Numbered from the stretch's first letter, positions 8,779 to 18,777 are shown. The stretch: 39,663 nucleotides of DNA from CALXXL01 sp034926605 (GCA_034926605.1 JAYFQV010000003.1:1-39663); one strand, 5' to 3'. The notes: generated from the sequence alone by a model not told the origin. A program made the numbers and translations.

Positions 8779-10173
8779 TCAAACCTCTTGGACAGACCAT
8801 CTTCTTCGCGTTCCCCGATGGCGGAATATCAGCCATAAGGCAAAACAGACCAAAAATGCGATGCAGCTCCCGGAAAAATATAATATCTGATTGTTGGCCG
8901 GGAAATAGAAGACCATTATTGCGAATAGCGCAAAAATCGGGAAAGCAGTAGGAATTCTTTGATATAGGATATCCAACCATGCACAACCAAGAGCATATCC
9001 GACAAAAAACACGGCGATAATCACTCCAGGGAATGTCAAATCGCCAGCCCACCATGAATAACAAGAAAGCCACCTATTAAGACTGGAATAACCTGTTAAT
9101 AATTCCAACCTGGCGGGATAAGTGCTGTTTTCAATTGCCATTCCAGCCCCGAAAAAACGCTGACCGATGAAATAAGTCAAGAAAATGGAATTCCCCAATC
9201 CATAAGTATATACAAAATTGAGACCAAGACATTTATCCAGCCCATAATACCCTTGACAAAGATATTGATCTAACATGGCATAGGAAATCGCCAATTTATC
9301 GGGCAATGTCCGCATAACAACATGATTCATATTCAAGTTGGTTTCCGCCCCTATATCTTTAAACAGATAATCCTTGCGGCGCTCCTCTTGGCCTTGTGAA
9401 AAATAGCCTATGGCGGAAAAGAGCGCGCAAGTTCCCAGCACTATAAGCACAATCTTCTTAAAAAGATTTCTCTTGATTGCCGGGCGCTCCGGTGCACCGG
9501 GCACCTTCCCATGCGCTGAACCGGCTGAATCTCGATAACTGCAAATTGAGGCTGCAACTAAAAATGGTATCCAGCACAAAAGCTCAAAAAGTCCCTTATT
9601 GGTTCCGATTATTATATAGCTGACAATCTCGCAAACTATCATCAGCAACAATCCGAGTTTTATCATAACCGAATATTTTTTCCAGAAGAAGATGCCCCAC
9701 GTCAAGACAAAAAATCGCAACGGATTTAACGCCAACATCAGAAGTGTAAGTGCATTTGTACTGGATGTGTCTTCGCCATGAAACAGGACCTTCTCCGAGT
9801 ACGCTACACCTGCATTGGACAATCCATTTAAAAATAAAGCCCACATGGTTGATAGTGAAAAATCGAATCGGCCAACAACTGTAACCATTCGTGGATAAAT
9901 AGCTATGACACTAACTATCAGGCCTACTTTAAACCATTTATTCCCGACATCAAAATTATGATTCAGAATCAAATCATTGGATTCCGACTTATTGCGCTTA
10001 TGTATCGCCGCCCAATAACCAAGAAAAAATACCGTGTTTACCGTAAAAACGAAAAAATAAAGCAATTCCGGATTCTTTGTGGGCCAATTCCATGGACTAA
10101 CCATATATTCCAAAATGGTTAAAAATAAATATATGGTTAAGACTGCACCCGGAAGGTATTCGATTTTTATCAT
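8779..10173 (-). CDS. wzy: Wzy-like O-antigen/capsule repeat-unit polymerase
   Basis: A 464-residue integral membrane protein with roughly ten to twelve hydrophobic segments and a large extracytoplasmic loop in the C-terminal half (about residues 255-375), the usual layout of Wzy polymerases, which share little sequence. The motif region YGLGNSIFLTYFIGQRF and the tail SGSCIAFLVCFALWLIF are consistent with that class. Wzy joins flipped lipid-linked repeat units in the periplasm. It sits just downstream of the Wzx flippase, its standard neighbour. ATG 10173 is chosen over an in-frame TTG six bases earlier because AGAAG is well placed. The call rests on topology and context. Confidence 0.65.
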   Translation of the reverse strand: MIKIEYLPGAVLTIYLFLTILEYMVSPWNWPTKNPELLYFFVFTVNTVFFLGYWAAIHKRNKSESNDLILNHNFDVGNKWFKVGLIVSVIAIYPRMVTVVGRFDFSLSTMWALFLNGLSNAGVAYSEKVLFHGEDTSSTNALTLLMLALNPLRFFVLTWGIFFWKKYSVMIKLGLLLMIVCEIVSYIIIGTNKGLFELLCWIPFLVAASICSYRDSAGSAHGKVPGAPERPAIKRNLFKKIVLIVLGTCALFSAIGYFSQGQEERRKDYLFKDIGAETNLNMNHVVMRTLPDKLAISYAMLDQYLCQGYYGLDKCLGLNFVYTYGLGNSIFLTYFIGQRFFGAGMAIENSTYPARLELLTGYSSLNRWLSCYSWWAGDLTFPGVIIAVFFVGYALGCAWLDILYQRIPTAFPIFALFAIMVFYFPANNQILYFSGSCIAFLVCFALWLIFRHRGTRRRWSVQEV

Positions 10174-10235
10174 TTTCAATACTTCTTTTAGCTGAATAAT
10201 TACAATTGCGAATTCGGGACGGACATCCTTGAATT

Positions 10236-11669
10236 CTAGTTATCAACCAGTTTCTTATAAATATTTAATATACACCATACTTCTGTCGCAATGGACACGC
10301 AAAGCAACAAAAGTCTGTATTGCCATGGTATGCCGAGACTGATTGCAATCAAGCCGACACCAAAAATCATCCACAAGACACAACACTCCTTTGACAATAA
10401 ATAATCCCGCGATATCAATCCGGCCCAACCATAAAAAATCATTACACCTATCAGATCTATTATATATGCGGCAAGCATGGCCCAGGCGAAACCGACAGCC
10501 CCATATTTTGACCACCAATAAGTAAACACCAACGTCAGCACCCCCCAGAAAATATTTTCCCAAACACCCCACCATAATTTTTCATGCTTCGTCAATACTC
10601 TGGCATAATAATGTTTATAAAGCATAATATAACCAACCGCCATACTTAATGCAACACATTGTGTAAGTTCTTGTCCTGTATATTTGCTGTGCCGAAAGAT
10701 CCAAGTTACCAATTCCGGCATAACTATCACGGGATAAACGAATACAATCGCTATCAGCCACGAAATATATTTGTTCATTCCATTGATTTTTTTGCTGTCT
10801 GGAGAGTTGAAAAACAAAACCGACATGGGAACGTGTAATTGTCCTCCCATCTGTACGGCGCTGTTTTTGGCAATCAAAGCGGCATTATAAATACCAAGCG
10901 CAAAAAATCCGCCCACGCTTTTTGACATTATCACGTTGGCTCCCCATACCACCGGGCCGCCTATGGCGCCGCTGATGATTGCCGGCACGCAAAAAGAAGA
11001 TAAAACCTTGATTTCCGGGGTCAGCCCATGCAGTGTGAATCCCATATGGTTTTTCTTCAACAATAAAAGCATCGCAATGAACTGAATGAAGAATATCGCC
11101 GCATACATAATTGCATACCCGGCAATCAAGCCGTTTAGCCCCCATTGATGCGTAAATATAATTATTACTATTATACCGAATACACTGCCAACTATAGTGG
11201 TCCAGGCCAACGTATAAAATGCCTCCAGCCCGGATAGAACACCGGTCACCACTCCACCAAGCCCGTTGAAAAACACATAAGTAGCCGCTACGCAAATGCC
11301 GCCTGCGAGCGCGGGGTCCTCTAGCATGGAGTTGGCCAGAAGCGGCGACAGGGCAATAATCGAAACCATTACAACAACAGATATTACCAATGCCGCCATG
11401 AAATTTATGCTCATAATCTGCCGAGCTTTCAACGGGTCGCGCTCCCGACATTCGGCGATATGTTTTGTTGCGGCCAGTCCCACGCCAAAGCTTAAAATAA
11501 TACTGAACATTGCTATGGTGTTGCGAATAAGGCCGAAACGACCGAAATCATCGACCGACAACATAAGCGCGGTCAAATATGAACATCCCAGCAATAAGAC
11601 CTTAGCACTGGAAGCTCCAGCCATATTCCAGAATATGGCGGAACCGATCCGACGGTTGGCTTTTAACAT
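10236..11669 (-). CDS. wzx: Wzx-type lipid-linked repeat-unit flippase
   Basis: A 477-residue polytopic membrane protein of the MOP (MATE/Wzx) superfamily with about twelve to fourteen helices. The N-terminus (IGSAIFWNMAGASSAKVLLLG) and the motif LSVDDFGRFGLIRNTIAMFS match the polysaccharide_synt family. It should flip the undecaprenyl-diphosphate-linked repeat unit across the inner membrane. It is followed by the Wzy-like gene. The start is uncertain: ATG 11669 is given, but an in-frame TTG at 11687 overlaps the stop of the upstream glycosyltransferase (TTGA), and neither has a strong ribosome site. Confidence 0.85.
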   Translation of the reverse strand: MLKANRRIGSAIFWNMAGASSAKVLLLGCSYLTALMLSVDDFGRFGLIRNTIAMFSIILSFGVGLAATKHIAECRERDPLKARQIMSINFMAALVISVVVMVSIIALSPLLANSMLEDPALAGGICVAATYVFFNGLGGVVTGVLSGLEAFYTLAWTTIVGSVFGIIVIIIFTHQWGLNGLIAGYAIMYAAIFFIQFIAMLLLLKKNHMGFTLHGLTPEIKVLSSFCVPAIISGAIGGPVVWGANVIMSKSVGGFFALGIYNAALIAKNSAVQMGGQLHVPMSVLFFNSPDSKKINGMNKYISWLIAIVFVYPVIVMPELVTWIFRHSKYTGQELTQCVALSMAVGYIMLYKHYYARVLTKHEKLWWGVWENIFWGVLTLVFTYWWSKYGAVGFAWAMLAAYIIDLIGVMIFYGWAGLISRDYLLSKECCVLWMIFGVGLIAISLGIPWQYRLLLLCVSIATEVWCILNIYKKLVDN

Positions 11670-11683
11670 TTTTAAAATTTTAT

Positions 11684-12835
11684 TCAAGATAAATCACAGT
11701 CTTTCTGAACATCATCATTAGTATATATATGCAACCAGTGGTTGTCTTTTGATGTATCAATAAGATACTTCTCTTTCAATAATCGCTGTGCATTCCGGCA
11801 TATAGCTTGATATTGGGCCGACTCCAGCGAAAGCGCAATATCCAATGTTTTCGCCAAACTGGCGGGCGAGTTATCCACCCACCATCCCGCGTTGTAGTCG
11901 TGCAGTATTTCCCACGGGGTGTTGGTGGACGCAATAACCGGAGTCGACTGAGCCATCGCCTCCACCACAACATTGCCAAAATTTTCAGAAGCGGACGGGA
12001 GCACCAACACATAGGAATCATTTAAGATCTTCTCTTTTTCCCGCTCAAATTTTGCTCCCAAGAAATTAACCTTGTCTTCAAGTTTCAACTCCTTTACCAG
12101 AGCAACCAGAGAATCCATATACCCAACATCGCGAACCGTTCTAGGCGCACCAACAATATTCAGCCGAGACGTTCCATTCATGAGAACCTTTGAAAGCGCC
12201 ACCGCCTGAATCAGATTTTCAATCTTTTTTATTCCGCCAATAATTCCCAGAAAGACAATGTCTTTTGAACGCGCACCGGGAGGATCGGCAACATTTGTCT
12301 CTATAAAATTTGGCTGCTTAATCACATGAGCCTTTGGATAAATGTTCAAAATGGTCTGAACCTCGGCGTCGCTGGTTGCATGAAACGTTACCCTTGAAGA
12401 AATTAGCTTATAAAACATCAATATGATCTTTTTATCTCTGCGATTGATCGCAGTGGGAAACAATTCTCCTCGCGGAGAAAAGAAAACACGCTTCCCGAAT
12501 AAAACACTTAGAACAAGCGTATAAACACTAATACAAAAATAAGCGCTTGAATAATGAATGGCGTCGCATTTTAATATACATTTCAGCGTTTCCCACATTG
12601 CGCGCACCGGAAAGAAACGAAACTTGGTTTTACAAAAAATAACATTGCAGCCGTTTCGCTTTTCCCATTTGTTTTTGACAACATCGCAATGTGCGGAATC
12701 AAGCTGATAGTCGGTGGCGACCACAAAGACCTCCACCCCGTTCCGGGCAAGATATCCGGTATGCCAATAAAGTGTTGCGCTGGGACCGCCCACCGATGCC
12801 GGATAAAATATCTCCAGGGGGAATAGTATCTTCAT
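11684..12835 (-). CDS. GT4 family glycosyltransferase
   Basis: A 383-residue GT-B glycosyltransferase. The N-terminus MKILFPLEIFYPASVGGPS has the glycine-rich acceptor-side loop common in GT4 proteins; the C-terminal domain has IVFLGIIGGIKKIENLI, LNIVGAP and LVLPSASENFGNVVVEAMA with the E-x7-E donor-binding pair. ATG 12835, preceded by AAGG at a good distance, is preferred to one 12 codons upstream because the Rossmann strand then begins at the N-terminus. A gap of about 200 AT-rich bases with two small inverted repeats separates it from the upstream FnlC-like gene. It should add one sugar to the repeat unit. Confidence 0.85.
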   Translation of the reverse strand: MKILFPLEIFYPASVGGPSATLYWHTGYLARNGVEVFVVATDYQLDSAHCDVVKNKWEKRNGCNVIFCKTKFRFFPVRAMWETLKCILKCDAIHYSSAYFCISVYTLVLSVLFGKRVFFSPRGELFPTAINRRDKKIILMFYKLISSRVTFHATSDAEVQTILNIYPKAHVIKQPNFIETNVADPPGARSKDIVFLGIIGGIKKIENLIQAVALSKVLMNGTSRLNIVGAPRTVRDVGYMDSLVALVKELKLEDKVNFLGAKFEREKEKILNDSYVLVLPSASENFGNVVVEAMAQSTPVIASTNTPWEILHDYNAGWWVDNSPASLAKTLDIALSLESAQYQAICRNAQRLLKEKYLIDTSKDNHWLHIYTNDDVQKDCDLS

Positions 12836-13033
12836 ATTTGCCTTGATCCGCGTCTCTTTGTTTGTATTCATTACCTGATATTGGCTGAACCACTTAATAT
12901 GGCTTTCAAAACTTCATAATTATGAAAAATACAAAATCTTACAGCAGCAAGTTTGATTTTGTGTGTGTGGCAACACTATATCTGATAAACCCTTTATCGC
13001 TGTCATCATGTTGTCATAACAGCAGCCATACAC

Positions 13034-14182
13034 TTACTTTTTCAGCTCAATTCCACGCCAGCGATTGGACAATTTAGCCGTTCCAAGAATCAGCTTAAGT
13101 ACACGCCAGCTGGTATTCGGCACTTGATATTCCGGGCAAATCTTGTCGTATTTTCCGCCATTCTGTTCAAACTCATCCAGCACCAACTGAATAGAATCCA
13201 GTACAATATCCGGATCAAGTCCGGTAAGGACAATGGTTCCGGCATCCATGGCTTCCGGACGCTCCAGGGCTTGACGGATCGTGATTGCTGGAAAGTTCAG
13301 CATGCTGGACTCTTCACTGATGGTGCCGGAGTCCGATACTGCGCATTTCGCATTTAGCTGCAGCGCGTTGTAGTCGAAAAATCCGAACGGCTTCAAGAAC
13401 TGAATCCGTTTATCTAGCTCCACATCGCCGAGCGCCTCAATGCGTTTGCGGGTCCGCGGGTGTGTGGAAACCACCACAGGCATATCGTACTTTTCGGCTA
13501 TGCGATTGAGAAAAGTCAATATCTTGCGCAAGTTGGTGGGATAATCGACATTCTCTTCGCGATGGCACGAAACGATGAAGTAATTGTTCTTCTTAAGACC
13601 GAGCGTATCAAGAATTTTGGACTGCTCAATGCGATCCATATTCTGATTCAGCACCTCGTACATCGGGCTTCCCGTAACGTATACATAGCGATGCGGGATA
13701 CCTTCGGCCAGCAGATGGCGGCGGGAGTTCTCGGTATAGACCAGATTGAAGTCGGCAATATGGTCGATAATACGGCGGTTGATCTCCTCCGGCACATTGA
13801 AGTCGAAGGAACGATTACCGGCCTCCATATGGTAAATCGGAATCTTCATCCGCTTAGCCATAATACCGGCGATCGCCGCATTTGTATCGCCGAGAATCAA
13901 TACGGCGTCGGGTTTTTCCTGTTCGAAAATCGCCTCGACCTTGATAAGCGTTTCTCCGAGCACATGGCCAAGGCTGGAGGTATCTACATTGAGATAATAG
14001 TCGGGCTTGCGCAGCTGAAGGTCTTCAAAGAACACCTGATTCAGTTCGTAGTCGTAATTTTGGCCAGTATGAATCATCTTATGATCCAAATGCTTCTCCA
14101 GCAGCTTTATAACCGCCGCCAAACGAATGATCTCCGGCCGGGTGCCGACAATACTCATAACTTTAAGTTTGGATTTTTCCAT
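13034..14182 (-). CDS. fnlC: UDP-N-acetylglucosamine 2-epimerase family enzyme, FnlC/WbjD/CapG type
   Basis: A 382-residue member of the non-hydrolysing UDP-GlcNAc 2-epimerase family. It opens MSIVGTRPEIIRLAAVI and has HTGQNYDYELN, MEAGNRSFDFNVPEEINRRIIDH and SCHREENVDYP, all hallmark segments of WecB/FnlC. Together with FnlA and FnlB directly upstream it forms the known three-gene pathway from UDP-GlcNAc to UDP-N-acetyl-L-fucosamine, in which FnlC performs the last C2 epimerisation. GAGGAG lies about 10 bases before ATG 14182, five bases after the stop of fnlB. Cytoplasmic. In isolation it could be WecB; the genomic trio makes FnlC much more likely. Confidence 0.9.
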   Translation of the reverse strand: MEKSKLKVMSIVGTRPEIIRLAAVIKLLEKHLDHKMIHTGQNYDYELNQVFFEDLQLRKPDYYLNVDTSSLGHVLGETLIKVEAIFEQEKPDAVLILGDTNAAIAGIMAKRMKIPIYHMEAGNRSFDFNVPEEINRRIIDHIADFNLVYTENSRRHLLAEGIPHRYVYVTGSPMYEVLNQNMDRIEQSKILDTLGLKKNNYFIVSCHREENVDYPTNLRKILTFLNRIAEKYDMPVVVSTHPRTRKRIEALGDVELDKRIQFLKPFGFFDYNALQLNAKCAVSDSGTISEESSMLNFPAITIRQALERPEAMDAGTIVLTGLDPDIVLDSIQLVLDEFEQNGGKYDKICPEYQVPNTSWRVLKLILGTAKLSNRWRGIELKK

Positions 14183-14186
14183 CTTA

Positions 14187-15299
14187 TTAAATCTCCTCGG
14201 GATTACAGTCTGGATGTTGGGGATCGTAACATTCGTTGCACCACATAAACGTAACAAGGTCGCCCTCGCCTTCGTTCACTATCCGGTGCACATATCCGCA
14301 CGGAATATCCACCACCTCCAACTTGTCGCCGGAAGCATGATAATCTATAACTTTCGTGTCTCCGACTTTACGGAACTGAATCAGCGCCTTGCCGGAAACC
14401 ACTACATATTTTTCATTCTTAGTATGGTGCCAATGATTTCCCTTTGCAATGCCCGGCTTGCTTATATTTACCGAAAACTGTCCACGTTCGGCGGTACGCA
14501 GAATTTCGGTAAAACTGCCGCGATTATCGCAATGCATTGTCAGAGGGTAGTTGAAGCCGTCCTCCGGCAGATAGCTCAGGTAAGCACTGTAAAGTTTTTT
14601 GGAGAAGAGATCTCCACCCATGTCAGGAATCGCCAGGGTTTTGCGGCTTTCCTTGAAAAATTCAAGCAGATCAACGATTTCGCCAAGCGTCTTGCGGTAA
14701 GTTACAGGAACCGCACAATAGTCGCCATCGCTGGAGGGTTTGCCAGCCAAGGCGCGACAGAGTTCTTCAACCACATCGTCTATATACACCAGCGAGAGCA
14801 TGGTGCTGCGGTCATTCACCGTTATCGGAAGACCGTTTGCGATATTGTTGCAGAATGTGGCCACTGCCGAATTGTAATTGGGGCGGCACCATTTGCCGAA
14901 GATGTTCGGAAAGCGGTAGACCAGCACCGGGGCGCCGGTTTCCTTAGAATAAGCCGTCATAAGCTCTTCGCCGGCTTTCTTGCTCTGCCCGTAGGGGTTA
15001 TCCTGGGCCGCCTGGGTTGAAGAAGAAATCATCACCGGGCATTTGTTGCTGTACTTCTTCAAACTATCGAGCAGCGCGGAGGCAAAACCGAAATTGCCGG
15101 TCATAAATTCCGACGGATCTTTCGGACGATTGACTCCGGCCAGATTGAACACGAATTCGCAGTCGTGGCAAAAAACATCAAGCTGTTCTATGGGGGTATC
15201 GATATCGAACTCATAGATTTCGGCCTCGCCCCGTGCTTTCAGTTCAGCTACCAGATTGCGCCCTACGAATCCTTTTGCTCCTGTTATGAGAACTTTCAT
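14187..15299 (-). CDS. fnlB: Bifunctional epimerase/reductase of UDP-L-FucNAc synthesis, FnlB/WbjC/CapF type
   Basis: A 370-residue two-domain protein. Residues 1 to about 245 are an SDR Rossmann domain (MKVLITGAKGFVGRNL, STQAAQDNPYGQSKK with the Y-x3-K pair); the remaining part is a cupin with GNHWHHTKNEKYVVVSG and the histidines that bind metal. That fusion is the signature of CapF/FnlB. It epimerises the 4-keto-6-deoxy intermediate at C3 (cupin) and reduces C4 (SDR). ATG 15299 overlaps the fnlA stop (TAATG) and has GGGAGAA upstream, indicating coupling. Cytoplasmic; substrate comes from FnlA and product goes to FnlC. Confidence 0.92.
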   Translation of the reverse strand: MKVLITGAKGFVGRNLVAELKARGEAEIYEFDIDTPIEQLDVFCHDCEFVFNLAGVNRPKDPSEFMTGNFGFASALLDSLKKYSNKCPVMISSSTQAAQDNPYGQSKKAGEELMTAYSKETGAPVLVYRFPNIFGKWCRPNYNSAVATFCNNIANGLPITVNDRSTMLSLVYIDDVVEELCRALAGKPSSDGDYCAVPVTYRKTLGEIVDLLEFFKESRKTLAIPDMGGDLFSKKLYSAYLSYLPEDGFNYPLTMHCDNRGSFTEILRTAERGQFSVNISKPGIAKGNHWHHTKNEKYVVVSGKALIQFRKVGDTKVIDYHASGDKLEVVDIPCGYVHRIVNEGEGDLVTFMWCNECYDPQHPDCNPEEI

Positions 15300-16321
15300 T
15301 ATCGATTCTCCCACGCAGCAAGCTCCTCACGAATATAGGCCAATGAGAGCAGTTTTTCCTTTACCTGCGCAACATTCAGAAGCTGGGTATTGTTTGAGTT
15401 GAATTCGGTAAGAACGTTGCGATGGGAATCACCCTCGTTGAAGTACTTATCATAATTGAGCCCGCGCTTATCCGCCGGAACGCGGTAAAAATCACCAAGG
15501 TCGATCGCATTTGCGCACTCTTCATTGGTAAGTAGCGTCTCATACATCTTCTCACCATGACGTATACCGATCACCTTGATATCTTTGGGGGCGTTAAACA
15601 GCTCGCAAACCGCTTCAGCCAAAACCCCTATGGTGCAGGCCGGAGCCTTCTGAACCAGAATATCTCCGGCCTCGCCATTGGCAAACGCAAACAATACCAA
15701 ATCGACAGCCTCATCCAAACTCATAATAAAGCGGGTCATCTCGGCCGAGGTGACCGTCATGGGCTTGCCGGATTTGATCTGTTCGATAAAAAGCGGAATC
15801 ACCGATCCGCGCGAACACATCACATTGCCATAGCGCGTGCAGCAAATGGTGGTTTTTTCCGGAGCTGCGGTGCGGGCCTTGGCCACCACCACCTTCTCCA
15901 TCATCGCCTTGCTGGTACCCATGGCATTCACCGGATAAGCGGCCTTGTCGGTAGAAAGGCAGATCACGCGCTTGACCCCGCCTTCAATGGCGGCGGAAAG
16001 CACGTTGTCGGTACCCAAAACATTGGTTTTGACCGCTTCAAGCGGAAAGAACTCACAAGACGGCACCTGCTTCAGCGCCGCCGCATGAAAAATATAATCC
16101 ACTTCGCGCATAACATCACGGACGGATTCGATATTCCGGACATCGCCAATATAGTAACGGATTTTCTCATTGTTATACAAATGGCGCATATCGTCCTGTT
16201 TCTTTTCATCGCGGGAGAAGATGCGAATTTCGCCTATGTCGGTATTAAGGAAGCGATTCAGCACCGCGTTACCGAATGACCCCGTACCGCCAGTAATCAG
16301 TAATGTTTTGTTCTTAAACAT
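15299..16321 (-). CDS. fnlA: UDP-GlcNAc 4,6-dehydratase/5-epimerase, FnlA/WbjB/CapE type
   Basis: A 340-residue extended SDR. It shows the NAD-binding GGTGSFG near the N-terminus, AALKQVPSCEFFP, and the STDKAAYPVNAMGTSKAMME segment characteristic of the CapE/FnlA branch, in which the usual Tyr-containing triad is modified. The enzyme starts UDP-L-FucNAc synthesis by dehydrating UDP-GlcNAc at C4/C6 and inverting C5. It is immediately followed by FnlB and FnlC. AAGGGAA precedes the ATG. A second, more distant FnlA-like protein is encoded at 27007-27999 on the other strand. Confidence 0.93.
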   Translation of the reverse strand: MFKNKTLLITGGTGSFGNAVLNRFLNTDIGEIRIFSRDEKKQDDMRHLYNNEKIRYYIGDVRNIESVRDVMREVDYIFHAAALKQVPSCEFFPLEAVKTNVLGTDNVLSAAIEGGVKRVICLSTDKAAYPVNAMGTSKAMMEKVVVAKARTAAPEKTTICCTRYGNVMCSRGSVIPLFIEQIKSGKPMTVTSAEMTRFIMSLDEAVDLVLFAFANGEAGDILVQKAPACTIGVLAEAVCELFNAPKDIKVIGIRHGEKMYETLLTNEECANAIDLGDFYRVPADKRGLNYDKYFNEGDSHRNVLTEFNSNNTQLLNVAQVKEKLLSLAYIREELAAWENR

Positions 16322-16442
16322 TTTCGAGCATTCCCTTTTTAGATTTTATATTGCATATAATACGTCAAATATCTTTTCGCCCAAATCCAAGTCTTTTTTT
16401 AGAAATCCCGGACTTCATCTCTATGGGTTTACTTACACAACT

Positions 16443-16460
16443 GGTTATCATATAATAACC
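16443..16460. promoter_or_regulatory. Near-palindrome upstream of fnlA
   Basis: An 18-base nearly perfect palindrome (GGTTATCATATAATAACC on the plus strand, two mismatching positions) lies in the 169-base gap between the epimerase gene and fnlA, about 120 bases before the fnlA start. It could be an operator or part of an internal promoter; no regulator gene lies nearby and the call is weak. Confidence 0.25.
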
Positions 16461-16490
16461 CATCACAATATTTTATCTTATCCGGCCCGC

Positions 16491-17444
16491 TTAAAATTCG
16501 GTGCGCTCTTCCAATAAAATATCAAGATGTGTCAATATCCTCTCTGGTTTCCACTTAAAATCATTATTTGCATGAGTTCCATCAAACGTTAAAGACATAG
16601 TCATCTGACGATAACGGCGTAGATTGAATGGCAGCGTCCTTCGCAAAACAATCTGCCCAAACTCTCCGACAAGCGCTAATGGATAAGCAATAAAACGCGG
16701 CAAATTAGGGCGATATGGCACTGAAACAATTTGTCTTATCCCGGAATAAAGTTCACGGAATGAAATATCAGCCGTATCTGTAAGATTATATATCCCTCCC
16801 TTCTCAGACAACACCTCAATGAAAGGAGCGATGTCATAAACCGAGATAACACTCCTGCGACACCGGCCATCACCAATATTAAAAAATCTTCCGCTTTTCA
16901 TAGCACCAAGCATACTACCCAGATTACCCGGTGCATTCGGTCCGGCAATCAGCGGCAATCGAACTATTCCGCGACTCACCGGTCTCGAAAACTCCCAACT
17001 CCGAATAGCCTCCTCGGCCATAATTTTGCTTTTGCCATAAGGGTCCACTGCATTCAAAGGTGCCGATTCAGATATTCTTTCACCAAATTGAGCGCCATAT
17101 ACGGCAACCGAACTTATAAAAACAATTGACCGGGGAGGAACCGGCTCAAGCGCCCGAAGCAAATTTTGGGTTCCCGTAACATTCACATCATAAAATGATT
17201 GTCTTTCGGCCGCGGTACGCGGCAACACGTGCGCTTTACCGGCAGCGTGTATAACTAAATCATATGACTCTTTGATTTCAGGGACATTTGCAGATAAATC
17301 ACAAATAAAGTGTTGGCCGCCATTCATCCGGTCAGAGCCATCTCCGGTCAATCCCATTGAATCAACCGACCAACCATGCGCGATAAAATATTTTTTAAGG
17401 CATGTTCCGAGAAAACCGGGAACCCCTGTCAGTAAAAGTTTCAT
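16491..17444 (-). CDS. NAD-dependent sugar epimerase/dehydratase (extended SDR)
   Basis: A 317-residue extended SDR with the TGVPGFLG dinucleotide loop at residues 6-13, the FISSVAVYG strand with catalytic serine, and DPYGKSK containing the Y-x3-K pair. The C-terminal part with RRTLPFNLRRYRQM resembles WbpV/WbjF-type enzymes, which in other L-FucNAc clusters supply or reduce a 4-keto sugar nucleotide for the initiating step (for example toward UDP-D-FucNAc or UDP-GalNAc). The exact product cannot be read from sequence. Its ATG overlaps the stop of the upstream WbuB-like gene by four bases (ATGA). It lies between the initiation genes and the fnl genes, as in those clusters. Confidence 0.75.
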   Translation of the reverse strand: MKLLLTGVPGFLGTCLKKYFIAHGWSVDSMGLTGDGSDRMNGGQHFICDLSANVPEIKESYDLVIHAAGKAHVLPRTAAERQSFYDVNVTGTQNLLRALEPVPPRSIVFISSVAVYGAQFGERISESAPLNAVDPYGKSKIMAEEAIRSWEFSRPVSRGIVRLPLIAGPNAPGNLGSMLGAMKSGRFFNIGDGRCRRSVISVYDIAPFIEVLSEKGGIYNLTDTADISFRELYSGIRQIVSVPYRPNLPRFIAYPLALVGEFGQIVLRRTLPFNLRRYRQMTMSLTFDGTHANNDFKWKPERILTHLDILLEERTEF

Positions 17445-18688
17445 ATCGACTTGCCTATGTTAGATTTATTTATCCCGCCAAGAGCAAATTCTTGAAATAA
17501 TGATTGGTATTGCCTCATTTTAACCTCGCGAGAATAGTGCTCACACAAAACTTCACGGGCTCTCCGCCCCATATCCGTAATTGTCTCGGCAGGAATCTCC
17601 TCTATGGATTTAAGCATCGCAGCTAGTTCATGATCACATCCGGCAGGGCATATCCAGCCGATTTTATATTTTTTAATCATCCCAGCAATTTCACTGCGCT
17701 CATCGCCAACAAACAGCAAGGGCTTGCCAGCTGCCATATAGAAATAGCTCTTGCTTGGAACCCCCAAGCCGAACATGCCCTCTCCAAGCGTTATTATAGC
17801 AACATCGCCCGCACCTAAAAACTCATTCTGACGCGACTTATCCAACACCCCGGTGCAAAATACATTATCAACTGACGCCGCAAGCTGCATAACCGCACCT
17901 TGCATTGCGCCGTCCCCCACAAACACAAACGCGCTGTGCTTCAAGGCCGCTTTCTTAATCGCGTCTATCAAACAAGGAATACCTTGAACCCTTCCTATAT
18001 TTCCAGCAAACAGAAAGGTTCGCTTGGCTACAATATTAAACTTTTTCAAGTAGAGATTGTTGTCGCGCTCCGACGGACAAATATTTTGAGAATCACTCCA
18101 ATTCTCTATAACCAATATCTTTTTAGCATCGACACCTTTGCGTTCCAGCACGGTCTTCATATCTGTTCCGATGGCAATGAGTTCATTGAATTGTTTATAA
18201 GACCAATCAAATATCTTTTTCATAATTCTATATTTAATCGACTTTTCGCTCAACAATCCTGCTGCCGATAAATTTTCAGGAAAGATGTCATATACTAATA
18301 GGCACATTTTAACCTTCCTGATCTTATGAAGCAACGCAAACGGCACTATGATAAACGCCGGATTGGTTACGAAAAATATCACATCACTCTTCTTAACAAC
18401 TCTTATTGCATGCCAGGAGAACCCTATCGAGACCATTAATAACTTTATTATTCGGGTAATGACATTGTTCTTATCTCCATTACCGGCGTTTACCCGGTGA
18501 ACATAAGCAAATCCCTGACACTCCCCGGCGACCCTATCCCCATTAGTCAAAGAAGAAGCACAAATAACTTTGACATTGCCCTTGAAAGGCTCCAGCGCAG
18601 CTTCGGCAATCTGGGTAATCATTATTGCCGTCGAGTTTTCCGCCGGATAAAAAAATTCAGAGAAAAAGAAAATGGATGGAGCTCTCAT
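17441..18688 (-). CDS. wbuB: WbuB-like glycosyltransferase (probable L-FucNAc transferase)
   Basis: A 415-residue GT4-family protein resembling WbuB/WcaI. It has the N-terminal FFSEFFYPAENSTA, a membrane-associating hydrophobic region (residues 80-130), the WbuB-typical LLVYDIFPENL, FLFAGNIGRVQG at the start of the donor domain, and VPSKSYFYMAAGKPLLFVG in place of the classic E-x7-E pattern, as in WbuB. In E. coli and Pseudomonas L-FucNAc clusters the WbuB/WbjE homologue sits beside the fnl genes and transfers L-FucNAc; that is the likely role here. It follows the initiating transferase with a spacer of about 90 bases. Confidence 0.8.
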   Translation of the reverse strand: MRAPSIFFFSEFFYPAENSTAIMITQIAEAALEPFKGNVKVICASSLTNGDRVAGECQGFAYVHRVNAGNGDKNNVITRIIKLLMVSIGFSWHAIRVVKKSDVIFFVTNPAFIIVPFALLHKIRKVKMCLLVYDIFPENLSAAGLLSEKSIKYRIMKKIFDWSYKQFNELIAIGTDMKTVLERKGVDAKKILVIENWSDSQNICPSERDNNLYLKKFNIVAKRTFLFAGNIGRVQGIPCLIDAIKKAALKHSAFVFVGDGAMQGAVMQLAASVDNVFCTGVLDKSRQNEFLGAGDVAIITLGEGMFGLGVPSKSYFYMAAGKPLLFVGDERSEIAGMIKKYKIGWICPAGCDHELAAMLKSIEEIPAETITDMGRRAREVLCEHYSREVKMRQYQSLFQEFALGGINKSNIGKSI

Positions 18689-18777
18689 AAATATTTATCA
18701 ATTTGCAATTGTATCATAACTGTTATCGGAATTTTCCATATCTAAAATCACCAGGCAAAAAAAAAATCCTTTTGAAA

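Noticed and set aside
12836..13033. Internal promoter between the GT4 gene and fnlC
   Set aside because: The gap is AT-rich and has small inverted repeats (such as GATAAA-CCC-TTTATC on the plus strand without the expected T-run), but no -35/-10 pair with acceptable spacing.
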